Positions 1 through 6,166 of a stretch of 10,218 nucleotides of DNA are shown here, in pieces. The first letter of the stretch is position 1; each line of letters starts with the position of its first letter. This DNA comes from an uncultured Polyangiaceae bacterium (GTDB lineage Bacteria > Myxococcota_A > Polyangia > Polyangiales > Houyiibacteriaceae). Under the pieces are notes generated by a model. The model ran no database searches. It saw only the letters and a program-made list of their open reading frames with translations, and was not told where the DNA came from. Location of the stretch: contig CAMYJN010000043.1 in assembly GCA_947258625.1 (NCBI GenBank), positions 1 to 10,218 on the forward strand, written 5' to 3'. The translations under genes and the position numbers were made by a program.

Positions 1-620
1 CGATTGCCGAGCAGGTGCTTTCCGGACAGCTCGAGGTGACCAAGGGCGGCGAGCTTCGTGAAACGACCGTCTTGTTCGCCGACATTCGCGGCTTCACGAG
101 CATGAGCGAATCGCACGAACCTCGGATCGTGGTGGACGCGCTGAACGAGTACTTCGAGCGCATGGTCGAGATTGCTTTTCGTTACGAAGGGACGCTCGAC
201 AAGTTCATCGGTGACGAGATGATGGTCCTCTTTGGATCGCCGGTTGCACACGAGGACGACCCGGACCGGGCGGTTCGCGCTGCGCTCGAAATGCAAGATG
301 CGCTCGCCGACATCAACGAGCGACATGAAGCACAAGGCCTACCGCCGTTCGAAATTGGAATCGGCATCAACACCGGGGAGGTGGTTGCCGGATACATCGG
401 AAGCAGCCAGGCCCTCGAGTACACGGTGATCGGCGACCCGGTGAACACCGGCGCACGGCTCTGCTCGCTCGCCAAGCCGGGGCAGACCCTGCTGAGTGAA
501 GGCACCGTCGAAAAGCTCACTGGTGGCTTCGTTTTTGAGGAGCTCCCTCGGGAGAAGGTGAAGGGCAAGGCGCAGCCGATTCGGGTCTTCGAGCTCATCG
601 ACTGCGCGGAGCCCGACTGA
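1..620 (+). CDS. Class III adenylate/guanylate cyclase, C-terminal catalytic domain (5' end outside window)
   Basis: This is the catalytic end of a class III nucleotidyl cyclase, which makes cAMP (or cGMP) from the NTP. The frame is open from base 3 through the GTG at 15, and the residues before that GTG continue the usual lead-in to the domain, so the gene starts upstream and its sensory part is not visible. Counting from the GTG at 15, the metal-binding aspartates are D23 (in LFADIRGFT) and D67 (in KFIGDE). The base-selecting lysine is K63. Its partner position, in YTVIGDPVN, is Thr; Asp is found there in mammalian adenylyl cyclases, while Thr is common in bacterial ones. The transition-state Asn and Arg of the VN..AR motif are present, so the domain looks active and probably makes cAMP. 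Specificity is inferred. The stop lies 48 bases before accA on the same strand. Such domains usually follow GAF, FHA, HAMP or CHASE2 modules; which one applies here cannot be seen. Confidence 0.93.
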   Translation, partial: IAEQVLSGQLEVTKGGELRETTVLFADIRGFTSMSESHEPRIVVDALNEYFERMVEIAFRYEGTLDKFIGDEMMVLFGSPVAHEDDPDRAVRAALEMQDALADINERHEAQGLPPFEIGIGINTGEVVAGYIGSSQALEYTVIGDPVNTGARLCSLAKPGQTLLSEGTVEKLTGGFVFEELPREKVKGKAQPIRVFELIDCAEPD

Positions 621-668
621 GCCTCTCGGAGCTTGCCGCCCCGGGCAGATATGCGAAGCACCAGGCGG

Positions 669-1625
669 ATGGCCCACCTGGACTTCGAAGCGCCCCTGGT
701 CGAGCTCGAGGAGCGGATCGCCGCTCTCAAAGCGCTGACCGACGCGGGCGCCCCTGAGGCCGAGGCGATCGACGGCGAGATCGGCGCCCTCGAGGCGCAG
801 GCCGAGCAGCTGCAGCGCGAGCTCTACGCGGACCTCGACGTGTGGAAGAAAGTTCAGCTCAGCCGGCATCCAGACCGGCCGTACTTTCGCGATTACATCG
901 CGCTCCTGTTCGAGGACTTCGTCGAGCTGCACGGCGACCGCACGTTCCGCGACGATCCTGCGATCATTGCTGGATTTGCTCGCTTCGAAGATGAAATCAT
1001 TGCGATTGTGGGCCACCAAAAAGGCCGGACCGCGAAGGACAAGGCGCTCCGAAACTTCGGCATGGCGCACCCTGAGGGCTATCGAAAAGCGATCCGCGTC
1101 ATGCAGCTCGCCGAGCAGGCCGGACGAGCGGTCTTCACGTTCATCGACACGCCTGGGGCGTATCCGGGGCTCGGTGCCGAAGAGCGCGGCCAGGCCGAGG
1201 CCATCGGCCGCTCAATCGAAGTGATGAGCGGGCTGCGGGTGCCGGTGCTCACCACGATCATCGGAGAGGGCGGCTCCGGCGGCGCCCTCGCGATCGGGGT
1301 GGCCAATCGGGTGCTGATGTTCGAGTACGCGACTTATAGCGTGATCACCCCGGAGGGCTGCGCGTCGATTCTCTGGCGGGACGGGACCCGGGTCGCGGAC
1401 GCGGCGGAGCAACTCCGACTGCTCGCGAACGACGCCAAGCGCCTAGGCGTCGTCGACGAAGTGGTGCCGGAGCCGGCGGGTGGGGCCCACCGAAAGCCCG
1501 AAACGGCGGCCGAGTCGCTCCGAGAGCGCCTCAGCCATCACCTGAGCGGATTGCGGGGTCTTACCGGCGAGGAGCTGGTCTCCCAGCGATATCAGCGATT
1601 TCGGGCACTTGGGACCTGGCAGTAG
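669..1625 (+). CDS. accA: Acetyl-CoA carboxylase carboxyltransferase subunit alpha
   Basis: AccA is the alpha half of the cytoplasmic carboxyltransferase that, with AccD, moves the carboxyl group from biotinylated AccB to acetyl-CoA, giving malonyl-CoA for fatty-acid synthesis. The protein is 318 residues from the ATG at 669, nearly the length of the E. coli protein (319). It carries the family signatures GHQKGR (115-120), FIDTPGAYPG (158-167), the glycine-rich oxyanion segment GEGGSGGALAIG (199-210) and TPEGCASILW (227-236). The start at 669 is chosen because MAHLDFEAPLVELE matches the usual AccA N-terminus. In-frame ATG 651 and TTG 633 would add 6 or 12 non-conserved residues, and no start has a well-placed Shine-Dalgarno, so the exact start is uncertain. 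The zinc finger belongs to AccD, which is not in this window. accA follows the cyclase by 48 bases and may share its transcript. The identity is very secure. Confidence 0.97.
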   Translation: MAHLDFEAPLVELEERIAALKALTDAGAPEAEAIDGEIGALEAQAEQLQRELYADLDVWKKVQLSRHPDRPYFRDYIALLFEDFVELHGDRTFRDDPAIIAGFARFEDEIIAIVGHQKGRTAKDKALRNFGMAHPEGYRKAIRVMQLAEQAGRAVFTFIDTPGAYPGLGAEERGQAEAIGRSIEVMSGLRVPVLTTIIGEGGSGGALAIGVANRVLMFEYATYSVITPEGCASILWRDGTRVADAAEQLRLLANDAKRLGVVDEVVPEPAGGAHRKPETAAESLRERLSHHLSGLRGLTGEELVSQRYQRFRALGTWQ

Positions 1626-1637
1626 GGCACGCCTTTT

Positions 1638-1667
1638 TTGACGTGAGTCCGCTGGCTTACCTACGAT
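1638..1667 (+). promoter_or_regulatory. Probable sigma70-type promoter for the TPR lipoprotein-LysM genes
   Basis: The -35 element TTGACG (1638-1643) and the -10 element TACGAT (1662-1667) are 18 bases apart. The -35 matches 5 of 6 and the -10 matches 4 of 6 consensus positions. The -35 overlaps the end of a six-T run just behind accA. Transcription would start near 1674, which puts the GTG at 1672 upstream of the transcript and favours the GTG at 1687 as the start codon. This is a pattern match only. Confidence 0.45.
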
Positions 1668-1686
1668 TCAGGTGCGGGATTATGCC

Positions 1687-2475
1687 GTGAAGACGCTCTT
1701 CGCAGTGGCCAGTGTATCGACCTTGATCGGGTGCAGCTCGGTAGGAGCGCATTCGAACACCCGAAACGCGTCCCACGAGGCGACGCGCGGCGCCGAGCTG
1801 ACCGCGCTGCGGGTGCAATTCGAAGAGCAGGAGCAAGCGCTTCGAACCGTTCGCGGCCAGCTCGCCTTGGCGCGCGCCGAGGTGCAAGAGCTCAAGGGAG
1901 ACAAGGGCCTCTCCTCGGAGCGCTCGACGAGCAGCGCAAGCGACGTCGGGCTGCCATGGGCGACCGACGGGGAGGGCGCGCTCGCGATGGAGCCTGTCCT
2001 TCGCATCGATGGCGAGATCGTGGACGAACGTTTGCCCACGACGGCCGACATCCCGGAGATGCCCGACTTCCTCGAGCCGCAGCCCGCCAAGGCGCCCCAG
2101 CGTAGAGAGGTCAACGTCGACGGTTACCGCCGCGCGCTGAGCTTGATTCGGGAGCAGAAATTCAACGACGCCCTGCTGGAGCTCGACGCGTTTGCCTCCG
2201 AGCACCCGAGTCATCCGTACACGGACAACGCCCTTTATTGGAGCGGCGAGATTCACTACTTGCGCCACGAGTACGATCGCGCGCTCGAATACTTCAAGCG
2301 GATCGAGAAGCTGCACGCCTGGGAGAACAAGGCTCCGGACGCGCTCTATCGGATCGGGCAAATCTATCTGAGGCGCGGTGATACTGCTCGTGCTCAGGCT
2401 TACTTCGACAAAGTTAGGGAGCAGTTCCCGAATACCGCGGCGGCGCGGTTGGCGCTGCGGGAGGACGCATCATGA
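1687..2475 (+). CDS. TPR-containing outer-membrane lipoprotein, YbgF/CpoB-like
   Basis: This is a predicted periplasm-facing lipoprotein of 262 residues. The start is set at GTG 1687, giving MKTLFAV followed by a hydrophobic stretch and the lipobox LIGC with Cys16 as the lipidation site. The GTG at 1672 would only add MRDYA. Ser at +2 argues against inner-membrane retention by the E. coli Lol rule. Residues about 37-70 are rich in E, Q, L and A with heptad spacing, a likely coiled coil. An acidic and Pro-rich linker follows, and about 145-258 holds tetratricopeptide-like helices (YRRALSLIREQKFNDALLEL; ALYWSGEIHYLRHEYDRALEYF; ALYRIGQIYLRRGDTARAQAYF). Coiled coil plus C-terminal TPRs is the layout of YbgF/CpoB, which links Tol-Pal to peptidoglycan synthesis. 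There are no tol or pal genes here, so I give no symbol and call the role in envelope maintenance an inference. Its stop overlaps the next start by 4 bases (ATGA), implying translational coupling to the LysM protein. Confidence 0.88.
   Translation: MKTLFAVASVSTLIGCSSVGAHSNTRNASHEATRGAELTALRVQFEEQEQALRTVRGQLALARAEVQELKGDKGLSSERSTSSASDVGLPWATDGEGALAMEPVLRIDGEIVDERLPTTADIPEMPDFLEPQPAKAPQRREVNVDGYRRALSLIREQKFNDALLELDAFASEHPSHPYTDNALYWSGEIHYLRHEYDRALEYFKRIEKLHAWENKAPDALYRIGQIYLRRGDTARAQAYFDKVREQFPNTAAARLALREDAS
2459..2465 (+). promoter_or_regulatory. Strong Shine-Dalgarno for the LysM gene
   Basis: GGGAGGA lies 6 bases before the ATG at 2472, inside the last codons of the upstream lipoprotein gene. 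It fixes the LysM start and, with the ATGA overlap, supports coupled translation of the pair. Confidence 0.75.
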
Positions 2476-3536
2476 AGCTGGTGGGATGGACGAGCATGGT
2501 GGCTGTGCTGATGGCGGGCACGGCAATCGCACAGGGCGTTGGGGGCCAGGAAACGGAAGAGGCAACCGTAAAGGTCCCTTCAGACGTGCCCAATACGCAC
2601 ACGGTCAAGGAAGGCGACACGCTCTGGGATATTACGCAGACCTACTACGGCGATCCGTACCGGTGGCCGCAGGTCTGGTCGTACAACCCCGAGATCACCA
2701 ACCCGCATTGGATCTATCCGGATGCGAATGTGCGGCTTCGACCCGAGGACGGAAACGTGGTCGATCTGGCGCCGAGCGGCTTCAAGCGGGTGAACCGGTT
2801 CTCCGGCATCACGGCCCCGGCGGTCTTTCAGGCGGAATATGGATTCCTCGATGCCAACGCATTGAAGGACTCCGGTTACGTCATCGGCGGCAAGGAAGAG
2901 CACATGATGATGTCCGAATCGGACGTCTTGTACGTCCGATTCAACAAGGACGTCGAGCCAGAGATCGGCCGCATCTACACGGTCTTTCGGAAGGTGGAGC
3001 AAGTCGAACGAGAGTCATGGGAAAGAGGCGAGCTGATCCGCATCGTCGGAGCATTCACGCTCGAGGACTACGACAAGAAGCGCCAAATCGGTCACGGGCT
3101 CGTCGGCCGAGCGCTCGAGGGCGTCGAGCGAGGCTTCCGCATCGCGCCGATTGAGCGGAACTTCTACTGGGTCAGCGTCGTCCCCGCCGAGCGCTCCATG
3201 CGCGCCACGATCGTCGCAAGCCTCTATCCTCGCAAGCTCCCCTCGACCAACCAGATCGTCTTCGTGAACGTCGGCGAAGAGCAGGGCGTCGTCCTCGGGA
3301 ATCGTTTCTACGTCGTGCGCCAAGGCGACGAGTGGCGCAGGAGCGCCGAAGGAAGGATCGGCCGCGAAATCGAGACGACGGTGCCCTTGCCCCCCGAGCC
3401 CAAGCACTACCCCTGGGAGGTCGTGGCGATCGGACGGGCGGTCAATGTGCAGCCCACCACGACGGCGATCCTCCTCGAGCGAGCCACCAGGGCGGTTCGC
3501 ATGGGGGATCGCGCGGAATTGCGCCAAGGGGAATAG
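2472..3536 (+). CDS. Secreted LysM-domain protein
   Basis: The protein has 354 residues. Residues 1-20 form a Sec signal peptide with a hydrophobic core and a likely cleavage after AIA (20/21), so the mature protein is periplasmic. One LysM domain, a peptidoglycan N-acetylglucosamine-binding fold, occupies about 42-92: HTVKEGDTLWDIT, then YYGDPYRWPQVWSYNP and an IYPDANVRL end. The W-rich middle is the variant common in deltaproteobacterial LysM proteins. The remaining ~260 residues contain no catalytic motif I recognise. Residues around 260-285 (IVFVNVGEEQGVVLGNRFYVVRQGD as two short segments, VFVNVGEEQGVVLG and NRFYVVRQGD) look like an SH3-like beta domain. It probably acts as a peptidoglycan-anchored structural or scaffold protein rather than a hydrolase. 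Its start overlaps the lipoprotein stop and it has a strong ribosome site, so the two are very likely one operon and plausibly partners at the cell wall. A histidine kinase follows after 56 bases. Confidence 0.9.
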   Translation: MKLVGWTSMVAVLMAGTAIAQGVGGQETEEATVKVPSDVPNTHTVKEGDTLWDITQTYYGDPYRWPQVWSYNPEITNPHWIYPDANVRLRPEDGNVVDLAPSGFKRVNRFSGITAPAVFQAEYGFLDANALKDSGYVIGGKEEHMMMSESDVLYVRFNKDVEPEIGRIYTVFRKVEQVERESWERGELIRIVGAFTLEDYDKKRQIGHGLVGRALEGVERGFRIAPIERNFYWVSVVPAERSMRATIVASLYPRKLPSTNQIVFVNVGEEQGVVLGNRFYVVRQGDEWRRSAEGRIGREIETTVPLPPEPKHYPWEVVAIGRAVNVQPTTTAILLERATRAVRMGDRAELRQGE

Positions 3537-3592
3537 AGCCGGCGCGAAGGTCGTTGCTTCCATGCCCCGCTTTGGAGGACTATCGACCCCGT

Positions 3593-5407
3593 ATGGCTTC
3601 AGACGGCGACCGAGACGGCACGGAGGCGCTGCGACTGCAAAACGTCGTAGAGCGCGAGCGGGCCAAGCTGCGGGCGCTTCAAGACATCAGCGCGGCGCTC
3701 GGTTCGACGCTCGACCTCGGCGAGCTGCTCGACATGATTCTCGACCGGATCTCCGAGCTCATGGAGGCCGACCGGTCGACGCTCTACCTGCTGGATGAGG
3801 AAACCGACGAGCTCTGGTCCAAGGTAGTCCAGGGAGACGAGGTCCACGAGATTCGCCTGAAACCAGGCGAGGGGCTCGCCGGAGCGGTGGCCAGCACGGG
3901 TAGGCCGCTCAACATCAAGGACGCCTATCAGGACGTCCGCTTCGACGCGGCCTGGGACCGGGAGACGGGATACCGGACCCGCTCGACCCTGTGCGTGCCG
4001 ATGAAGAACCAGCACGGTCGCACCATCGGCGTCGTGCAAGTGCTCAACAAGCATGAAGGGCACTTCACCGTCGGCGACGAAGCGCTGCTGACGGCGCTCG
4101 CAAGTCACGCGGCCGTGTCGATCGAAAACTCGAAGCTGTTTCTCTCGGTGGTCGGCAAGAACATCGAGCTGCTCGATACCAAAGAGAAGCTCGAGAAAAA
4201 GATCCGCGAGCTGGACGTGCTGTTCGAGATCACCCAGGTCGCGGCAAGCGCAATGGAGCTCGACGACCTCTTGGCCGGCGTGCTCGCTCGAACGATGCGC
4301 GCCACCGATGCCGAGGCCGCATCCATTCTGCTCGCGGATGAATACACCGGAGACCTCACCTTCCGCGCGGCCGTCGGAGGCGAGCCGGACCGCGTCAAGA
4401 AGATGAAGATCAAAGCAGGCCAGGGGATCTCGGGCTGGGTCGCTGAGAACGGGCGGCCTCAAATCGTCAACGAGGCGGAAGCCGATCCACGACACTCGAC
4501 GCACATCTCGGACGAGGTCGGCTATCATCCGAAGTCGGTTCTCTGCGTTCCCCTGCGATGGGACGACGGCTCTGGAGCTTTGCAGCTCCTCAACAAGTCC
4601 GGCGGCCGGGCCCCATTCATCGACGACGACCTCAAGATGGCCACGGTCATCGCCGGACATCTATCGACTGCGATCGCCCAGGCACAGTCGCGCGCGCAGA
4701 AGGCCCGCCAGGAGCGCCTGACCACGCTCGGCCGCTTCCTTTCGAGCATGCTCCATGATTTGAAGACCCCCCTGACGGTCATCTCCGGCTACACGCAGAT
4801 GCTCGTCCAAGAGGGCGACGAAGATGAGCGCCGAGCGCTCGCCGCTTCGGTCCGGCGCCAGGTCCAGCTCCTGACGACCATGATGGGCGAGACCCTGGCA
4901 TTCGCGAAAGGCGAGCGGCGGATTTTGATCCGTCGGGTCTACCTTCACGCCTTTTTCGAAGACCTCGCCGAACAACTCAAGCCCGAGCTTGCTGAACGTG
5001 GCATCCGCCTCGAGCTCGCCCTTGGCGACCGTGGCGTGGCCCACTTCGACGAGGAAAAAATGCAGCGTGTCTTTCACAACCTCGCCCGCAACGCAGCCGA
5101 AGCCATCGGCGACCAGGGCGGTGTCTGCCGCCTCGAAGTCGACCGCTCCGAAAGCGGCGACCTCGTCTTGACCTTCGCCGATGACGGCCCGGGCGTATCC
5201 GAAGAGATTCGCGAGCGGCTGTTCGAGTCGTTCACGACGCACGGCAAAAAGGGCGGCACCGGTTTGGGTCTCGCCATCGTGCAGAGCATCGTGGAGGACC
5301 ACGGTGGGAGCGTGACGGTGGATAGCGAGCCCGGACGAACCGCGTTTTCAATCGTGCTGCCTCAGCCACAGCCGAGGAGCAGCGCGCGACCGGCGGCAGC
5401 GGAGTGA
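3593..5407 (+). CDS. Soluble sensor histidine kinase with two GAF domains
   Basis: This is a 604-residue cytoplasmic two-component kinase; I see no membrane helix or signal peptide. In order it has GAF 1 (about 40-183), a charged coiled-coil linker (183-222), GAF 2 (about 222-366), and a HisKA dimerisation helix with phospho-acceptor His388 in LHDLKTPL. The HATPase domain (about 480-592) has an N box with N500 (NLARNAAEAI), a G1 box DDGPG at 530-534, and a G2 box GGTGLG at 554-559. All catalytic boxes are intact. The GAF ligands cannot be read from sequence; no obvious haem or bilin cysteine signature was recognised. The start ATG 3593 follows GGAGG (3574-3578) by 14 bases, rather long. The frame is open far upstream (from 3332), but that part overlaps the LysM gene and is low-complexity shadow sequence. 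No response regulator is adjacent. The receiver-GAF-HD-GYP protein at 9039 is a possible but unproven partner, or the kinase may be an orphan. The gene lies 56 bases behind the LysM gene, so co-transcription is possible. Confidence 0.93.
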   Translation: MASDGDRDGTEALRLQNVVERERAKLRALQDISAALGSTLDLGELLDMILDRISELMEADRSTLYLLDEETDELWSKVVQGDEVHEIRLKPGEGLAGAVASTGRPLNIKDAYQDVRFDAAWDRETGYRTRSTLCVPMKNQHGRTIGVVQVLNKHEGHFTVGDEALLTALASHAAVSIENSKLFLSVVGKNIELLDTKEKLEKKIRELDVLFEITQVAASAMELDDLLAGVLARTMRATDAEAASILLADEYTGDLTFRAAVGGEPDRVKKMKIKAGQGISGWVAENGRPQIVNEAEADPRHSTHISDEVGYHPKSVLCVPLRWDDGSGALQLLNKSGGRAPFIDDDLKMATVIAGHLSTAIAQAQSRAQKARQERLTTLGRFLSSMLHDLKTPLTVISGYTQMLVQEGDEDERRALAASVRRQVQLLTTMMGETLAFAKGERRILIRRVYLHAFFEDLAEQLKPELAERGIRLELALGDRGVAHFDEEKMQRVFHNLARNAAEAIGDQGGVCRLEVDRSESGDLVLTFADDGPGVSEEIRERLFESFTTHGKKGGTGLGLAIVQSIVEDHGGSVTVDSEPGRTAFSIVLPQPQPRSSARPAAAE

Positions 5408-5419
5408 GCCGGGGCGCGG

Positions 5420-5450
5420 AAAAACGCTCGACGCGGGACTGCGTCGAACG
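5420..5450 (-). terminator. Intrinsic terminator on the minus strand, probably for the DksA-like transcript
   Basis: A perfect 7-bp inverted repeat, TCGACGC (5428-5434) and GCGTCGA (5441-5447), has a 6-base loop and extends by two more pairs past one mismatch. Read on the minus strand it is followed by five Ts (complement of AAAAA at 5420-5424). On the plus strand no T-run follows, so it should stop leftward transcription. It lies 258 bases past the DksA-like stop, which implies a long 3' UTR, or else termination of a separate minus-strand RNA. Confidence 0.6.
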
Positions 5451-5508
5451 GCTCAGCTTGCAGATCGGGTCGGTTGCACTTGAGGGCTCGGACCCGGCAA
5501 GCTGAGCC
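5450..5508. repeat. Perfect 12-bp inverted repeat with an inner 6-bp stem
   Basis: GGCTCAGCTTGC (5450-5461) is the exact reverse complement of GCAAGCTGAGCC (5497-5508). Just inside, CGGGTC (5466-5471) pairs with GACCCG (5491-5496). This gives an 18-bp hairpin interrupted by a 4-base bulge (AGAT, 5462-5465) and capped by a 19-base loop. It abuts the terminator stem. Such a long, nearly uninterrupted stem suggests a structured RNA or a protein-binding inverted repeat; the function is unknown. Confidence 0.7.
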
Positions 5509-5521
5509 TCGGCGCGCGCGC

Positions 5522-5552
5522 CAATCTGCGCTGGTTGCTCTCTTGCAGATTG
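5522..5552. repeat. 8-bp inverted repeat (third hairpin)
   Basis: CAATCTGC (5522-5529) pairs with GCAGATTG (5545-5552) around a 15-base loop. The ATCTGC core can alternatively pair with GCAGAT at 5460-5465 inside the neighbouring hairpin, so two exclusive foldings are possible. The function is unknown. Confidence 0.55.
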
Positions 5553-5707
5553 TCACTTGCGACGTCGACTCCGCCCCACATCGCGCCTTTTTCCGCACCC
5601 CTCCATCCATATCCATGTGCGTAAGATGACGGCACCTGAGCACCCCCCAATAGGACAGCAGGCGGCAGCGCGAGCCCAAGCCGGACCTTGCGCGGATCAA
5701 TCAGGTG

Positions 5708-6070
5708 CTACGCGAAGTCGCGCTCCATCCGCTCCTCGTCCTCCTTGCAGCGGATGCAGAGCTCGGTTTCGGGGCGCGCTTCGAGGCGCTTGATGCTGAT
5801 CGGCTCTTCGCAATCCTCGCAGATGCCAAAGTTGCCTTCATCGAGCTTTTTGAGGGCCTTTTCTATTTTCTGAAGGAAGACCCGCTCACGGCCCCGAAGG
5901 CGAAAAGTGAAGGACTGCATGTATTCGCTCGAGGCGAGGTCCATTTCGTCGGGGAGCTCGGACGCGTCGAGGGTCATGTCCTGGTCCATCGTTTCGCGCG
6001 CGCGGCGGATGACGGCATCCCGCTTCTCTTCTAGGTTGGCCCGAAATCTCTTCAGCTCGCTCTTCTTCAT
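5708..6070 (-). CDS. dksA: TraR/DksA-family RNA polymerase-binding regulator (short form)
   Basis: DksA-type proteins bind in the secondary channel of RNA polymerase and, with ppGpp, retune promoters during starvation. This one has 120 residues, about 30 fewer than E. coli DksA, the difference being at the N-terminus. The coiled-coil tip motif is intact, PDEMDLAS at 40-47 with D41, D44 and A46 aligning with E. coli D71, D74 and A76. The C4 zinc site is C84, C87, C105 and C108 (CEDC, CIRC). By my manual alignment, the ppGpp site-2 residues K98, R129 and K139 of E. coli correspond to K68, R99 and K109, so ppGpp response is plausible. The start ATG follows a G-rich AGGGGGG segment on the minus strand, and a clear promoter lies just upstream. 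The gene is downstream of moeA on the same strand but has its own promoter. The family is certain; whether this is the main DksA or one of several paralogues cannot be decided here. Confidence 0.93.
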   Translation of the reverse strand: MKKSELKRFRANLEEKRDAVIRRARETMDQDMTLDASELPDEMDLASSEYMQSFTFRLRGRERVFLQKIEKALKKLDEGNFGICEDCEEPISIKRLEARPETELCIRCKEDEERMERDFA

Positions 6071-6098
6071 ACTACCGACCCCCCTGTGAGGGAGCGCG

Positions 6099-6126
6099 AT
6101 AATAGTGACGGCGGTGGCCTAGTCAA
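6099..6126 (-). promoter_or_regulatory. Sigma70-type promoter of the DksA-like gene
   Basis: Read on the minus strand, TTGACT (6126-6121) and TATTAT (6104-6099) are separated by 16 bases. Each box matches 5 of 6 consensus positions. The predicted start near 6092 leaves a leader of about 20 bases before the ATG at 6070. It is the best promoter match in the window and argues for transcription independent of moeA. Confidence 0.7.
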
Positions 6127-6166
6127 GAAGCGAACCGACAAGCCCCTGGAATCACGCAGGAAAGAG

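Larger units (their letters stand above)
5408..5707. other. 300-base convergent intergenic region with nested inverted repeats
   Basis: This gap separates the 3' ends of the kinase (plus) and the DksA-like gene (minus). I see no credible gene in it; short open frames here lack family features and ribosome sites. The left half (5425-5552) contains three successive inverted repeats, listed separately. GGCGCGCGCGCC at 5511-5522 is a perfect palindrome. GGCGCG (5511-5516) can also pair with CGCGCC (5582-5587), which is followed by five Ts. CTTGCAGAT occurs twice, at 5457-5465 and 5542-5550. In the right half (5593-5707) I see nothing beyond plain sequence, and I find no convincing promoter on either strand. 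Confidence 0.7.

Noticed and set aside
339..1070. 243-codon minus-strand frame opposite the cyclase and accA
   Set aside because: It spans the boundary of two certain plus-strand genes and shows no family motif; typical shadow frame in G+C-rich DNA.
1626..1639. T-run after accA as an intrinsic terminator
   Set aside because: Six Ts follow the stop, but I find no stem longer than about 3 bp directly before them; the run overlaps the -35 box of the next gene instead.
3332..3592. Upstream extension of the histidine kinase frame
   Set aside because: It overlaps the LysM gene, is R/G/A-rich without domain features, and ATG 3593 has GGAGG upstream.
3599..4660. Long minus-strand open frame (353 codons) opposite the histidine kinase
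   Set aside because: Its translation has no recognisable domain and mirrors codon bias of the real gene; the plus strand encodes clear GAF domains.
5511..5522. GGCGCGCGCGCC palindrome as an operator
   Set aside because: Simple CG alternation is frequent in G+C-rich DNA; no second copy or nearby promoter supports a binding site.
5362..5700. 112-codon minus-strand frame in the convergent gap
   Set aside because: Runs through all three inverted repeats and into the kinase gene, has no ribosome site and no recognisable motif.
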